From assembly GCF_029227915.1 (NCBI RefSeq), contig NC_079876.1, positions 4,032,001-4,096,000 of the forward strand: 64,000 bases of DNA. The letters run 5' to 3'. Under the pieces are notes generated by a model, which saw only the letters and a program-made list of their open reading frames with translations, was not told the origin of the DNA and did not search any database. A program made the translations under genes and the position numbers. Shown here one piece after another: positions 24,430 to 37,690 of the stretch. The first letter of the stretch is position 1. Every line of letters begins with the position of its first letter. The DNA is from Hydractinia symbiolongicarpus (lineage: Eukaryota; Cnidaria; Hydrozoa; Anthoathecata; Hydractiniidae).

Positions 24430-27357
24430 ATCGCTGAGTTGCGGCAATCATGTCAAATTGAGATGAATGTTATTTCTTGGAGTCCAATTCTCTCACTTAT
24501 CACATTCATCAGGTCACAGTCCAAAGTTAGTTCAATTAAGTCCCAAATTCAATCGTTTCACTGTTAAAAGCGATGCAACCTAGTAATAACAGATAAATAT
24601 CGCTAAATACATGTTGGTACGAATATGTGACGCAACCGTTGTAACTGAAGCGGATTGATTCCGTTAGAAAGTCAATGAAATGTAGCTCTTGAAAGTGTCG
24701 CTATTTCTTCAGGGCGCGATAACGGCTAGGATTTGTCCCACAGTGAAAATGACTTATTTATCTAAATTTATAAATCAAGCGCTACCACAGCGCCCAGTGT
24801 AATCGCTGAGTTCTGGCAATCATGTCAAATTAAGATGAATGTTATTTCTTGGAGTCCAATTGTCTCATTTATCATATTTATCAGGTCACAGTCCAAAAGT
24901 AGTTCAATTAAGTCCCACAGTCAATTGTTTCATTGTTAAAAGCGATGCAATCTAATAATATCAGAAAAATATCGCTAAATACATGTTGGTACGAATATGT
25001 GACCCAACCATTGTAAATCAAACGGACTGTCACCGTTAGAAAGTCAATGAAATGTAGTTTTTGAAACTGTCGCTATTCTTCAGCGCGAGATAACGGTTAG
25101 GATTGGTCCCACGGTAAAAATTGAATTATTTATCTAAATTTTTAAATGAAGCGCTACCACAGCGCCTAGTGTAATCGCTGAGTTCTGGCAATCATGTCAA
25201 ATTAAGATGAATGTTATTTCTTGGAGTCCAATTGTCTCATTTATCATATTTATCAGGTCACAGTCCAAAGTTAGTTCAATTATGTCCCACATTCAATCGT
25301 TTCACTGTTAAAAGCGATGCAACCTAGTAATATCAGATAAATATCGCTAAATACATGTTGGTAGGAATATGTGACCCAACCGTTGTAACTCAAAGGGACT
25401 GACATCGATAGAAAGTCCGTGAAAAGTAATATTTGAAACTGTCTCCCTTTCTTCAGCGCGCGCTAACGGTTAGGATTCGTCCCACGGCTAAAAAATGACT
25501 TTTTTATCTTAATTTTCAACTGAAACCCTACCACAGTGACCAGTGTAATCCCTGAGTTGCGGCAATCATGTCAAATTAAGAAGAGTGTTATTTCTTGGAG
25601 TTCAATTGTCTTTCTTTTACATTTATAAGGTCACAGCCCAAAATCAGTTCAATTAAGTCCCACAGTCAATCGTTTCACTGTTAAAAGCGATACAACCTAG
25701 TAATACCGGAAAGATATCAAGAAATACATGTTGGTACGAATATGTGACTCAACCGTTGTAACACAAACGGATTTATACTGTTAAAAAGTCAATGAAATGT
25801 AGTTTTTGAAACTGTCGCTATTTCTTCAGCGCGCGATAACGGATAGGATTGGTCCCACAGTAAAGAATGACTTATTAATCTAAACTCTTAAATGAAGCAC
25901 TACCCCAGCGGCCAGTGTAATTGCTGAGTTCCGGCAATCATGTCAAATTAAGAAGAATTTTAATTCTTGGAGATCAATTGTCTCACTTATAATATTTATC
26001 AGGTCACAGTCCAAAGTTAGTTCAATTAAGTCCCACAGTCAGTCGTTTTATTGTTAAAAGCGATACAATCTAGTAATATCAGAAAAATATCGCTAAATAC
26101 TTGTTGGTACGAATATGTGACGCAACCGTTGTAACTGAAGCGGATTGGTACCGTTAGAAAGTCAATGAAATGTAGCTCTTGAAAGTGTCGCTATTTCTGC
26201 AGGGCGCGATAACGGCTAGGATTGGTCCCACAGTGAAAATGACTTATTTATCTAAATTTATAAATCAAGCGCTACCACAGCGCCCAGTGTAATCGTTGAG
26301 TTCCGGCAAGCACATCAAATTAAGAAGAATGTTATTTCTTGGGTTCCAATTGTCTCATTTATCACATTTATCAGGTCGCAGTCCAAAAGTAGTTCAATTA
26401 AGTCCCACAGTCAATTGTTTCATTGTTAAAAGCGATGCAATCTAGTAATATCAGAAAAATATCGCAAATACATGTTGGTACGAATATGTGACCCAACCAT
26501 TGTAAATCAAACGGACTGTCACCGTTAGAAAGTCAATGAAATGTAGTTTTTGAAACTGTCGCTATTCTTCAGCGCGAGATAACGGCTAGGATTGGTCCCA
26601 CGGTAAAAATTGACTTATTTATCTAAATTTTTAAATGAAGCGCTACCACAGCGCCTAGTGTAATCGCTGAGTTCTGGCAATCATGTCAAATTAAAATGAA
26701 TGTTATTTCTTGGAGTCCAATTGTCTCATTTATCATATTTATCAGGTCACAGTCCAAAGTTAGTTCAATTAAGTCCCACATTCAATCGTTTCACTGTTAA
26801 AAGCGATGCAACCTAGTAATATCAGATAAATATCGCTAAATACATGTTGGTAGGAATATGTGACCCAACCGTTGTAACTCAAAGGGACTGACATCGATAG
26901 AAAGTCCGTGAAAAGTAATATTTGAAACTGTCTCTATTTCTTCAGCGCGCGCTAACGGTTAGGATTCGTCCCACGGCTAAAAAATGACTTTTTTATCTTA
27001 ATTTTCAACTGAAGCGCTACCACAGGGACCAGTGTAATCCCTGAGTTGCGGCAATCATGTCAAATTAAGAAGAGTGTTATTTCTTGGAGTTCAATTGTCT
27101 TACTTTTACATTTATAAGGTCACAGCCCAAAATCAGTTCAATTAAGTCCCACAGTCAATCGTTTCACTGTTAAAAGCGATACAACCTAGTAATACCGGAA
27201 AGATATCAAGAAATACATGTTGGTACGAATATGTGACTCAACCGTTGTAACACAAACGGATTGATACTGTTAAAAAGTCAATGAAATGTAGTTTTTGAAA
27301 CTGTCGTTATTTCTTCAGCGCGCGATAACGGATAGGATTGGTCCCACAGTAAAGAAT
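24430..27357 (+). repeat. Duplicated block, left copy (offset 4,093 bp)
   Basis: Anchors 24612 (A), 24984 (C), 25356 (A'), 25729 (B), 26102 (C'), 26473 (C), 26845 (A') and 27218 (B) have counterparts 4,093 bp downstream. Private shared variants include GATTCCGTTAG near 24,660/28,753, CAATTATGTCCCAC near 25,278/29,371 and GAAACCCTACC near 25,520/29,613. The offset equals 11 monomers. Confidence 0.75.
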
Positions 27358-28522
27358 GACTTATTAATCTAAAATCTTAAATGAAGCACTACCACAGCGG
27401 CCAGTGTAATCGCTGAGTTCCGGCAATCATGTCAAATTAAGAAGAATTTTAATTCTTGGAGATCAATTGTCTCACTTATAATATTTATCAGGTCACAGTC
27501 CAAAGTTAGTTCAATTAAGTCCCACAGTCAGTCGTTTCATTGTTAAAAGCGATACAGTCTAGTAATATCAGAAAAATATCGCTGAATACTTGTTGGTACG
27601 AATATGTGACGCAACCGTTGTAACTGAAGCGGATTGGTACTGTTGGAAAGTCAATGAAATGTAGTTTTTGAAACTGTCGCTATTTCTTCAGCGCGCGATA
27701 ACGGCTAGGATTGGTCCCACAGTGAAAATGACTTATTTATCTAAATTTATTAATCAAGCGCTACCACAGCGTCCAGTGTAATCGCTGAGTTGCGGCAATC
27801 ATGTCAAATTGAGATGAATGTTATTTCTTGGAGTCCAATTCTCTCACTTATCACATTCATCAGGTCACAATTCAAAGTTAGTTCAATTAAGTCACAAATT
27901 CAATCGTTTCACTGTTAAAAGCGATGCAACGTAGTAATAACAGATAAATATCGCTATATAATTGTTGCTACGAATATGTGACGCAACCGTTGTAACTGAA
28001 GCGGATTGGTACCGTTAGAAAGCCAATGAAATATAGCTCTTGAAAGTGTCGCTATTTCTTCAGGGCGCGATAACGGCTAGGATTGGTCCCACAGTGAAAA
28101 TGACTTATTTATCTAAATTTATAAATCAAGCTCTACCACAGCGCCCAGTGTAATCGTTGAGTTCCGGCAAGCACATCAAATTAAGAAGAATGTTATTTCT
28201 TGGAGTCCAATTGTCTCATTTATCACATTTATCAGGTCGCAGTCCAAAAGTAGTTCAATTAAGTCCCACAGTCAATTGTTTCATTGTTAAAAGCGATGCA
28301 ATCTAGTAATATCTGAAAAATATCGCTAAATACATGTTGGTACGAATATGTGACACAACCGTTGTAACTGAAACGAACTTACACCGTTAGAAAGTCAATG
28401 AAATTTAGTTTTTGAAACTGTCGCTATTTCTTCAGCGCGCGATAACGGCTAGGATTGGTCCCACGGTAAAGAATGACTTATTTATCTAAATTTTTAAATG
28501 AAGCGCTACCACAATCGCTGTA
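27358..28522 (+). repeat. Spacer monomers between the 4,093-bp-offset copies
   Basis: Monomers with anchors 27591 (C'), 27963 (A, with a diverged anchor ATTGTTGCTA) and 28335 (C) separate the two blocks. They belong to the same family and contain no other feature. Confidence 0.7.
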
Positions 28523-31450
28523 ATCGCTGAGTTGCGGCAATCATGTCAAATTGAGATGAATGTTATTTCTTGGAGTCCAATTCTCTCACTTATCACATTC
28601 ATCAGGTCACAGTCCAAAGTTAGTTCAATTAAGTCCCAAATTCAAAAGTTTCACTGTTAAAAGCGATGCAACCTAGTAATAACAGATAAATATCGCTAAA
28701 TACATGTTGGTACGAATATGTGACGCAACCGTTGTAACTGAAGCGGATTGATTCCGTTAGAAAGTCAATGAAATGTAGCTCTTGAAAGTGTCGCTATTTC
28801 TTCAGGGCGCGATAACGGCTAGGATTTGTCCCACAGTGAAAATGACTTATTTATCTAAATTTATAAATCAAGCGCTACCACAGCGCCCAGTGTAATCGCT
28901 GAGTTCCGGTAAGCACATCAAATTAAGAAGAATGTTATTTCTTGGAGTCCAATTGTCTCATTTATCACATATATCAGGTCGCAGTCCAAAAGTAGTTCAA
29001 TTAAGTCCCACAGTCAATTGTTTCATTGTTAAAAGCGATGCAATCTAATAATATCAGAAAAATATCGCTAAATACATGTTGGTACGAATATGTGACCCAA
29101 CCATTGTAAATCAAACGGACTGTCACCGTTAGAAAGTCAATGAAATGTAGTTTTTGAAACTGTCGCTATTCTTCTGCGCGAGATAACGGTTAGGATTGGT
29201 CCCACGGTAAAAATTGAATTATTTATCTAAATTTTTAAATGAAGCGCTACCACAGCGCCTAGTGTAATCGCTGAGTTCTGGCAATCATGTCAAATTAAGA
29301 TGAGTGTTATTTCTTGGAGTCCAATTGTCTCATTTATCATATTTATCAGGTCACAGTCCAAAGTTAGTTCAATTATGTCCCACATTCAATCGTTTCACTG
29401 TTAAAAGCGATGCAACCTAGTAATATCAGATAAATATCGCTAAATACATGTTGGTAGGAATATGTGACCCAACCGTTGTAACTCAAAGGGACTGACATCG
29501 ATAGAAAGTCCGTGAAAAGTAATATTTGAAACTGTCTCCATTTCTTCAGCGCGCGCTAACGGTTAGGATTCGTCCCACGGCTAAAAAATGACTTTTTTAT
29601 CTTAATTTTCAACTGAAACCCTACCACAGAGACCAGTGTAATCCCTGAGTTGCGGCAATCATGTCAAATTAAGAAGAGTGTTATTTCTTGGAGTTCAATT
29701 GTCTTACTTTTACATTTATAAGGTCACAGCCCAAAATCAGTTCAATTAAGTCCCACAGTCAATCGTTTCACTGTTAAAAGCGATACAACCTAGCAATACC
29801 GGAAAGATATCAAGAAATACATGTTGGTACGAATATGTGACTCAACCGTTGTAACACAAACGGATTGATACTGTTAAAAAGCCAATGAAATGTAGTTTTT
29901 GAAACTGTCGCTATTTCTTCAGCGCGCGATAACGGATAGGATTGGTCCCACAGTAAAGAATGACTTATTAATCTAAACTCTTAAATGAAGCACTACCACA
30001 GCGGCCAGTGTAATTGCTGAGTTCCGGCAATCATGTCAAATTAAGAAGAATTTTAATTCTTGGAGATCAATTGTCTCACTTATAATATTTATCAGGTCAC
30101 AGTCCAAAGTTAGTTCAATTAAGTCCCACAGTCAGTCGTTTTATTGTTAAAAGCGATACAATCTAGTAATATCAGAAAAATATCGCTAAATACTTGTTGG
30201 TACGAATATGTGACGCAACCGTTGTAACTGAAGCGGATTGGTACCGTTAGAAAGTCAATGAAATGTAGCTCTTGAAAGTGTCGCTATTTCTTCAGGGCGC
30301 GATAACGGCTAGGATTGGTCCCACAGTGAAAATGACTTATTTATCTAAATTTATAAATCAAGCGCTACCACAGCGCCCAGTGTAATCGTTGAGTTCCGGC
30401 AAGCACATCAAATTAAGAAGAATGTTATTTCTTGGGGTCCAATTGTCTCATTTATCACATTTATCAGGTCGCAGTCCAAAAGTAGTTCAATTAAGTCCCA
30501 CAGTCAATTGTTTCATTGTTAAAAGCGATGCAATCTAGTAATATCAGAAAAATATCGCTAAATGCATGTTGGTACGAATATGTGACCCAACCATTGTAAA
30601 TCAAACGGACTCTCACCGTTAGAAAGTCAATGAAATGTAGTTTTTGAAACTGTCGCTATTCTTCAGCGCGAGATAACGGCTAGGATTGGTCCCACGGTAA
30701 AAATTGACTTATTTATCTAAATTTTTAAATGAAGCGCTACCACAGCGCCTAGTGTAATCGCTGAGTTCTGGCAATCATGTCAAATTAAGATGAATGTTTT
30801 TTCTTGGAGCCCAATTGTCTCATTTATCATATTTATCAGGTCACAGTCCAAAGTTAGTGCAATTAAGTCCCACATTCAATCGTTTCACTGTTAAAAGCGA
30901 TGCAACCTAGTAATATCAGATAAATATCGCTAAATACATGTTGGTAGGAATATGTGACCCAACCGTTGTAACTCAAAGGGACTGACATCGATAGAAAGTC
31001 CGTGAAAAGTAATATTTGAAACTGTCTCTATTTCTTCAGGGCGCGCTAACGGTTAGGATTCGTCCCACGGCTAAAAATGACTTTTTTATCTTAATATTCA
31101 ACTGAAGCGCTACCACAGGGACCAGTGTAATCCCTGAGTTGCGGCAATCATGTCAAATTAAGAAGAGTGTTATTTCTTGGAGTCCAATTTTCTTACTTTT
31201 ACATTTATAAGGTCACAGCCCAAAATCAGTTCAATTAAGTCCCACAGTCAATCGTTTCACTGTTAAAAGCGATACAACCTAGTAATACCGGAGAGATATC
31301 AAGAAATACATGTTGGTACGAATATGTGACTCAACCGTTGTAACACAAACGGATTGATACTGTTAAAAAGTCAATGAAATGTAGTTTTTGAAACTGTCGC
31401 TATTTCTTCAGCGCGCGATAACGGATAGGATTGGTCCCACAGTAAAGAAT
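28523..31450 (+). repeat. Duplicated block, right copy (offset 4,093 bp)
   Basis: Anchors 28705, 29077, 29449, 29822, 30195, 30567, 30939 and 31311 parallel the left copy monomer by monomer. The match ends at about 31,450 in GACTTATTTATCTAAA, where the left copy instead reads GACTTATTAATCTAAAATC. Scattered substitutions between the copies suggest this duplication is older than the 1,486-bp one. Confidence 0.75.
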
Positions 31451-34400
31451 GACTTATTTATCTAAATTTATAAATCAAGCGCTACCACAGCGCCCAGTGT
31501 AATCGCTGAGTTCCGGAAGCACATCAAATTAAGAAGAATGTTATTTCTTGGAGTCCAATTGTCTCATTTATCACATTTATCAGGTGGCTGTCCAAAAGTA
31601 GTTCAATTAAGTCCCACAGTCAATTGTTTCATTGTTAAAAGCGATGCAATCTAGTAACATCAGAAAAATATCGCAAAATACATGTTGGTACGAATAGGCG
31701 ACCCAACCATTGTAAATCAAACGGACTGTCACCGTTAGAAAGTCAATGAAATGTAGTTTTTGAAACTGTCGCTATTCTTCAGCGCGAGATAACGGCTAGG
31801 ATTGGTCCCACGGTAAAAATTGACTTATTTATCTAAATTTTTAAATAAAGCGCTACCACAGGGACAAGTGTAATCCCTGAGTTACGGCAATCATGTCAAA
31901 TTAAGAAGAGTGTTATTTCCTGGAGTCCAATTGTCTTACTTTTACATTTATAAGGTCACAGCCCAAAATCAGTTCAATTAAGTCCCACAGTCAATCGTTT
32001 CATTGTTAAAAGCGATACAACCTAGTAATACCGGAAAGATATCAAGAAATACATGTTGGTACGAATATGTGACTCAACCATTGTAACACAAACGGATTGA
32101 TACTGTTAAAAAGTCAATGAAATGTAGTTTTTGAAACTGTCGCTATTTCTTCAGCGCGCGATAACGGATAGGATTGGTCCCACAGTAAAGAATGACTTAT
32201 TAATCTAAACTCTTAAATGAAGCACTACCACAGCGACCAGTGTAATCGCTGAGTTCCGGTAATCATGTGAAATTAAGAAGAATTTTAATTCTTGGAGATC
32301 AATTGTCTCACTTATGATATTTATCAGGTCACAGTCCAAAGTTAGTTCAATTAAGTGCCACAGTCACTCGTTTCATTGTTTAACGCGATGCAATCTAGTA
32401 ATATCAAAAAACATCGCTAAATACATGTTGGTACGAATATGTGACCCAACCGTTGTAACTCAAACGAACTGACACCGTTAGAAAGTCAATGAAATATAGT
32501 TTTTGAAACTGTCGCTATTTCTTCAGGGCGCGATAACGGCTAGGATTGGTCCCACAGTAAAGAATGACTTATTTATCTAAACTCTTAAATGAAGCGCTAC
32601 CACAGCGCCCAGTATAATCGCTGAGTTCCGGCAATCATGTCAAATTAAGAAGAATGTTACTTCTTGGAGTTCAATTGCCTCACTTATAATATTTATTATG
32701 TCACAGTCCAAAGTTAGTTCAATTATGTCCCACAGTCAATCGTTTCATTGTTAAAAGCGATGCAATCTAGTAATATGAGAAAAATATTGCTAAATACATG
32801 TTGGTACGAATATGTGACCCAACCGCTGTAACTCAAACGAACTGACACCGTTAGAAAGTCAATGAAATGTAGTTTTTGAAACTGTCACTTTTCTTCAGCG
32901 CGAGATAACGGCTAGGATTGGTCCCACAGTAAAGAATGACTTATTAATCTAAACTCTTAAATGAAGCACTACCACAGCGGCCAGTGTAATCGCTGAGTTC
33001 TGGCAATCATGTCAAATTAAGAAGAATTTTAATTCTTGGAGATCAATTGTCTCACTTATAATATTTATCAGGTCACAGTCCAAAGTTAGTTCAATTAAGT
33101 CCCACAGTCAGTCGTTTCATTGTTAAAAGCGATGCAATCTAGTAATATCAGGAAAAAATCGCTAAATACATGTTGGTACGAATATGTGACCCAACCGTTG
33201 TAACTCAAACGAACTGACACCGTTAGAAAGTCAATGAAATATAGTTTTTGAAACTGTCGCTATTTCTTCAGCGCGCGATAACGGCTAGGATTGGTCCCAC
33301 CGTAAAGAATGACTTATTTATCTAAATTTTTAAATGAAGCGCTACCTCAGCGCCCAGTGTAGTCGCTGAGTTGCGGCAATCATGTCAAATTGAGATGAAT
33401 GTTATTTTTTTGAGTCCAATTCTCTCACTTATCACATTTATTAGGTCACAGTCCAAAGTTAGTTCACTTAAGTCCCACAGTCAGTCGTTTCATTGTTAAA
33501 AGCGATGCAATCTAGTAATATCACAAAAAAATCGCTAAATACATGTTGGTACGAATATGTGACCCAACCGTTGTAACTCAAACGAACTGACAACGTTAGA
33601 AAGTCAATGAAATGTAGTTTTTGAAAGTGCCGCAATTTCTTCAGCGCGCGATTACGGCTAGGATTGGTCCCACAGTAAAGTATGACTTACTTATCTAAAC
33701 TCTTAAATGAAGCGCTACCACAGCGCCCAGTGTAATCGCTGAGTTCCGGCAATCATGTCAAATTAAGATGAATGTTATTTCTTGGAGTCCAATTGACTCA
33801 TTTATCACATTTATAAGGTCACAGCCCAAAATCGGTTCAATAAAGTCCCACAGTCAATCGTTTCACTGTTAAAAGCGATACAACCTAGTAATACCGGAAA
33901 GATATAACGAAATACATGTTGGTACGAATATGTGACTCAACCGTTGTAACTCAGACGGATTGATACTGTCAGAGAGTCAATGAAACGTAGTTTTTGAAAC
34001 TGTCTCTGTTTCTTCAGCGCGGGATAACGGCTAGGATTTTTAAATGAAGCGCTACCACAGCGCCCAGTGTAATCGCTGAGTTCCGGCAATCATGTCAAAT
34101 TAAGATGAATGTTATTTCTTGGAGTCCAATTGTCTCATATATCACTTTTATCAGGTCACAATCCAAAGTTAGTTCAATAAGTCCCACATTCAATCTTTCA
34201 CTGTTAAAAGCGATGCAACCTAGTAATAACAGATAAATATCGCTAAATACATGTTGGTACGAATATGTGACACAACCGTTGTAACTCAAACGGACTGACA
34301 TCGTAGAAAGTCAGTGAAATGTAGTATTTGTAACTGTCTTCATTTCTTCAGCACGCGCTAAAGGCTGGGATTGGTCCCACAGTTAAAAAACGACTTTTTT

Positions 34401-34624
34401 ATCTTAATTTTTAAATGAAGCGCTACCACAGCGCCCAGTGTAATCGCTGAGTTCCAGCAATCATGTCAAATTAAGAAGAATGTTATTTCTTGGAGTCCAA
34501 TTGTCTCATATATCACATTTATCAGGTCACAGTCCAAAGTTAGTTCAATTAAGTCCCACAGTCAATAGTTTCACTGTTAAAAGCGATACAACCTAGTAAT
34601 ACCGGAAAGATATCACAAAATACA

Positions 34625-34939
34625 TGTTGGTAGGAATATGTGACGCAACCGTTGTAACTGAAGCGGATTGACACCGTTAGAAAGTCAATGAAACGTAGTT
34701 TTTGAAACTGTCGCTATTTTTTTCAGCGCGCGATAACAGCTAGGATTGGTCCCACAGTAAAAATGACTTATTTATTCACGTCAAATTAAGAAGGATGTTA
34801 TTTCTTGGAGTCCAAATGTCTCAATTATCACATTCAGCAGGTTACAGTCCAAAGTTAGTTCATTTAAGTCCCACAGTCAATCGTTTCATTGTTAAAAGCG
34901 ATGCAACCTAGTATTATCAGAAAAATATCGCCAAATACA
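34625..34939 (+). repeat. 58-bp-deleted monomer (315 bp), first of four
   Basis: GACTTATTTA joins directly to TCACGTCAAATTAAG, deleting the stretch that holds the whole inverted-repeat box. The deletion starts in the same AT-rich segment as several other rearrangements. Related copies lie at 44587-44900, 48626-48939 and 58632-58945 and read TTTAATCACG at the joint. The monomer is a B/A-like chimera: its diagnostic segment is B (ATACCGGAAAG), while the bases after the anchor (ACGCAACCGTTGTAACTGAAG) are A-like. Confidence 0.85.
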
Positions 34940-34963
34940 TGTTGGTACGAATATGTGACCCAA

Positions 34964-35053
34964 CCGTTGTAACTCAAACGGACTGACACCGTTAGAAAGT
35001 CACTGAAATGTACTTTTTGAAACTGTCGCTATTTCTTCAGCGCGCGATAACGG
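34964..35053. other. Cluster of alternating CCGTT/AACGG cores
   Basis: CCGTT (34964-34968), AACGG (34977-34981), CCGTT (34989-34993) and AACGG (35049-35053) lie within 90 bp. Neighbouring cores are inverted relative to each other and can pair. AACGG fits the MYB-family DNA-binding core (YAAC[G/T]G is the classic consensus). Most monomers keep the first and last cores; B monomers lose the third (CTGTT), many C copies lose the first (CATTG), and some C copies lose the second (AACGA). Actual MYB binding is inference only. Confidence 0.4.
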
Positions 35054-35830
35054 CTAGGATTGGTCCCACAGTAACAATTGACTTATTTCTCTAAATTTTT
35101 AAATGAAGCGCTACCACAGCGCCCAATGCAATCGCTGAGTTTCGGCAATCATGTCAAATTAAGGAGAACGTTACTTCTTGGAGTTCAATTATCTCACTTA
35201 TAATATTTATCAGGTCGCAGTCCAAATATAGTTCAATTAAGTCCCACAGTCAATCGTTTCACTGTTAAAAGCGATACAACCTAGTAATACCGGAAAGATA
35301 TCACGAAATACATGTTCGTACGAATATGTGACTCAACCGTTGTAACACAAACGGATTGATACTGTTAGAAAGTCAATGAAATGTAGGTTTTAAAACTGTC
35401 TCTATTTCTTCAGCGCGGGATAACGGCTAGGATTGGTCCCACAGTGAAAATGACTTATTCATCTCAATTTTTAAATGAAGCGCTACCACAGCGCCCAGTG
35501 TAATCGCTGAGTTCCGGCAAACATGTCAAATTAAGATGAATGTTATTTCATGGAGTCCAGTTTTCTCATTTATCTCATTTATCAGGTCACAGTCCAAAGT
35601 TAGTTCAATTAAGTCCCAGATACAATTGTTTCACTGTTAAAAGCGATGCAACCTAGTAATATCAGATAAATATCGCTAAATACATGTTGGTACAAATATG
35701 TGACCCAACCGTTGTTACTCAAACGGACTGACATCGATAGAAAGTCCGTGAAATGTAGTTTTTAAAACTGCCTCTATTTCTTCAGCGCGCGCTAACTGCT
35801 AGGATTCGTGCCACGGCTAAAAAGTGACTT

Positions 35831-37690
35831 TTTTATCTTAATTTCAAATTAAGCGCTACCACAGGGACCAGTGAAATCGCTGAGTTGCGGCAATCATGTG
35901 AAATTAAGAAGAATGTTATTTCTTGGAGTCCATTTGTCTTACTTTTTCTTTTATAAGGTCACAGCCCAAAATCAGTCCAATTAAGTCCCACAGTCAATCG
36001 TTTCACTGTTAAAAGCGATACAACCTAGTAATACCGGAAAGATATCACAAAATACATGTTGGTACGAATATGTGACTCAACTGTTGTAACACAAACGGAT
36101 TTATACTGTTAGAAAGTCAATGAAATGTAGTTTTTGAAACTGTCTCTAATTCTTCAGCGCGGGATAACGGCTAGGATTGGTCCCACGGTAAAAATTGACA
36201 TATTCATCTCAATTTTTAAATGAAGCGCTACCACAGCGCCCAGTGTAATCGCTGAGTTCCGGCAAGCACATCAAATTAAGAAGAATGTTATTTCTTGGAG
36301 TCCAATTGTCTCATATATCACATTTATCAGGTCGCTGTCCAAAAGTAGTTCAATTAAGTCCCACAGTCAATTGTTTCATTGTTAAAAGCGATGCAATCTA
36401 GTAATATCAGAAAAATATCGCTTAATACATGTTGGTACGAATATGTGACCCAACCATTGTAAATCAAGCGGACTGTCACCGTTAGAAAGTCAATGAAATG
36501 TAGTTTTTGAAACTGTCGCTATTCTTCAGCGCGAGATAACGGCTAGGATTGGTCCCACGGTAAAAATTGACTTATTTATCTAAATTTTTAAATGAAGCGC
36601 TACCACAGCGCCTAGTGTAATGGCTGAGTTCTGGCAATCATGTCAAATTAAGATGAATTTTATTTCTTGGAGTCCAATTGTCTCATTTATCATATTTATC
36701 AGGTCACAGTCCAAAGTTAGTTCAATTAAGTCCCACATTCAATCGTTTCACTGTTAAAAGCGAAGCAACCTAGTAATATCAGATAAATATCGCTAAATAC
36801 ATGTTGGTAGGAATATGTGACCCAACCGTTGTAACTCAAAGGGACTGACATCGATAGAAAGTCCGTGAAAAGTAATATTTGAAACTGTCTCTATTTCTTC
36901 AGCGCGCGCTAACGGTTAGGATTCGTCCCACAGTAAAAGGTGGGTTTTTTATCTTAATTTCAAATTAAGCGCTACCACAGGGACCAGTGTAATCCCTGAG
37001 TTGCGGCAATCATGTCAAATTAAGAAGAGTGTTATTTCTTGGAGTCCAGTTGTCTTACTTTTACATTTATAAGGTCACAGCCCAAAATCAGTTCAATTAA
37101 GTCCCACAGTCAATCGTTTCACTGTTAAAAGCGATACAACCTAGTAATACCGGAAAGATATCAAGAAATATATGTTGGTACGAATATGTGACTCAACCGT
37201 TGTAACACAAACGGATTGATACTGTTAAAAAGTCAATGAAATGTAGTTTTTGAAACTGTCGCTATTTCTTCAGCGCGCGATAACGGATAGGATTGGTCCC
37301 ACAGTAAAGAATGACTTATTAATCTAAACTCTTAATTGAAGCACTACCACAACGGCCAGTGTAATCGCTGAGTTACGGCAATCATGTGAAATTCAGAAGA
37401 ATTTTAATTCTTGGAGATCAATTGTCTCACTTATGATATTTATCAGGTCACAGTCCAAAGTTAGTTCAATTAAGTCCCACAGTCAGTCGTTTCATTGTTA
37501 AAAGCGATGCAATCTAGTAATATCAGAAAAATATCGCTAAGTACATGTTGGTACGAATATGTGACCCAACCGTTGTAACTCAAACGAACTGACACCGTTA
37601 GAAAGTCAATGAAATGTAGTTTTTGAAACTGTCGCTATTTCTTCAGCGCGCGATAACGGCTAGGATTGGTCCCACAGTAAAGAATGACTT
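35831..37690 (+). repeat. 1,860-bp five-monomer tandem duplication, copy 1
   Basis: Anchors 36057 (B), 36430 (C), 36802 (A'), 37173 (B) and 37546 (C) repeat 1,860 bp later. Private markers in both copies include AAATTAAGCGC, GTAATGGCTGAG, GCGAAGCAACC and CAGTAAAAGGTGGG. I counted about a dozen single-base differences by eye, for example CTCTAATTC here versus CTCTATTTC at about 38,007. Confidence 0.88.

Larger units (their letters stand above)
31451..35830 (+). repeat. Irregular monomers with two kinds of shortened unit
   Basis: Anchors run 31683, 32054, 32426, 32799, 33171, 33544, 33917, 34252, 34625, 34940, 35313 and 35685 with mixed subtypes and no clear multimer. The 335-bp interval ending at 34252 carries the 36-bp deletion joint (about 34,033) seen otherwise only at 3-16 kb. 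The 315-bp interval ending at 34940 carries the 58-bp deletion. The short frame on the reverse strand at 34095-34301 is repeat sequence, not a gene. Confidence 0.75.

Noticed and set aside
34095-34301. 68-codon open frame on the reverse strand
   Set aside because: It is a chance open stretch of monomer sequence seen in a single copy, with no homologous feature and no coding context.
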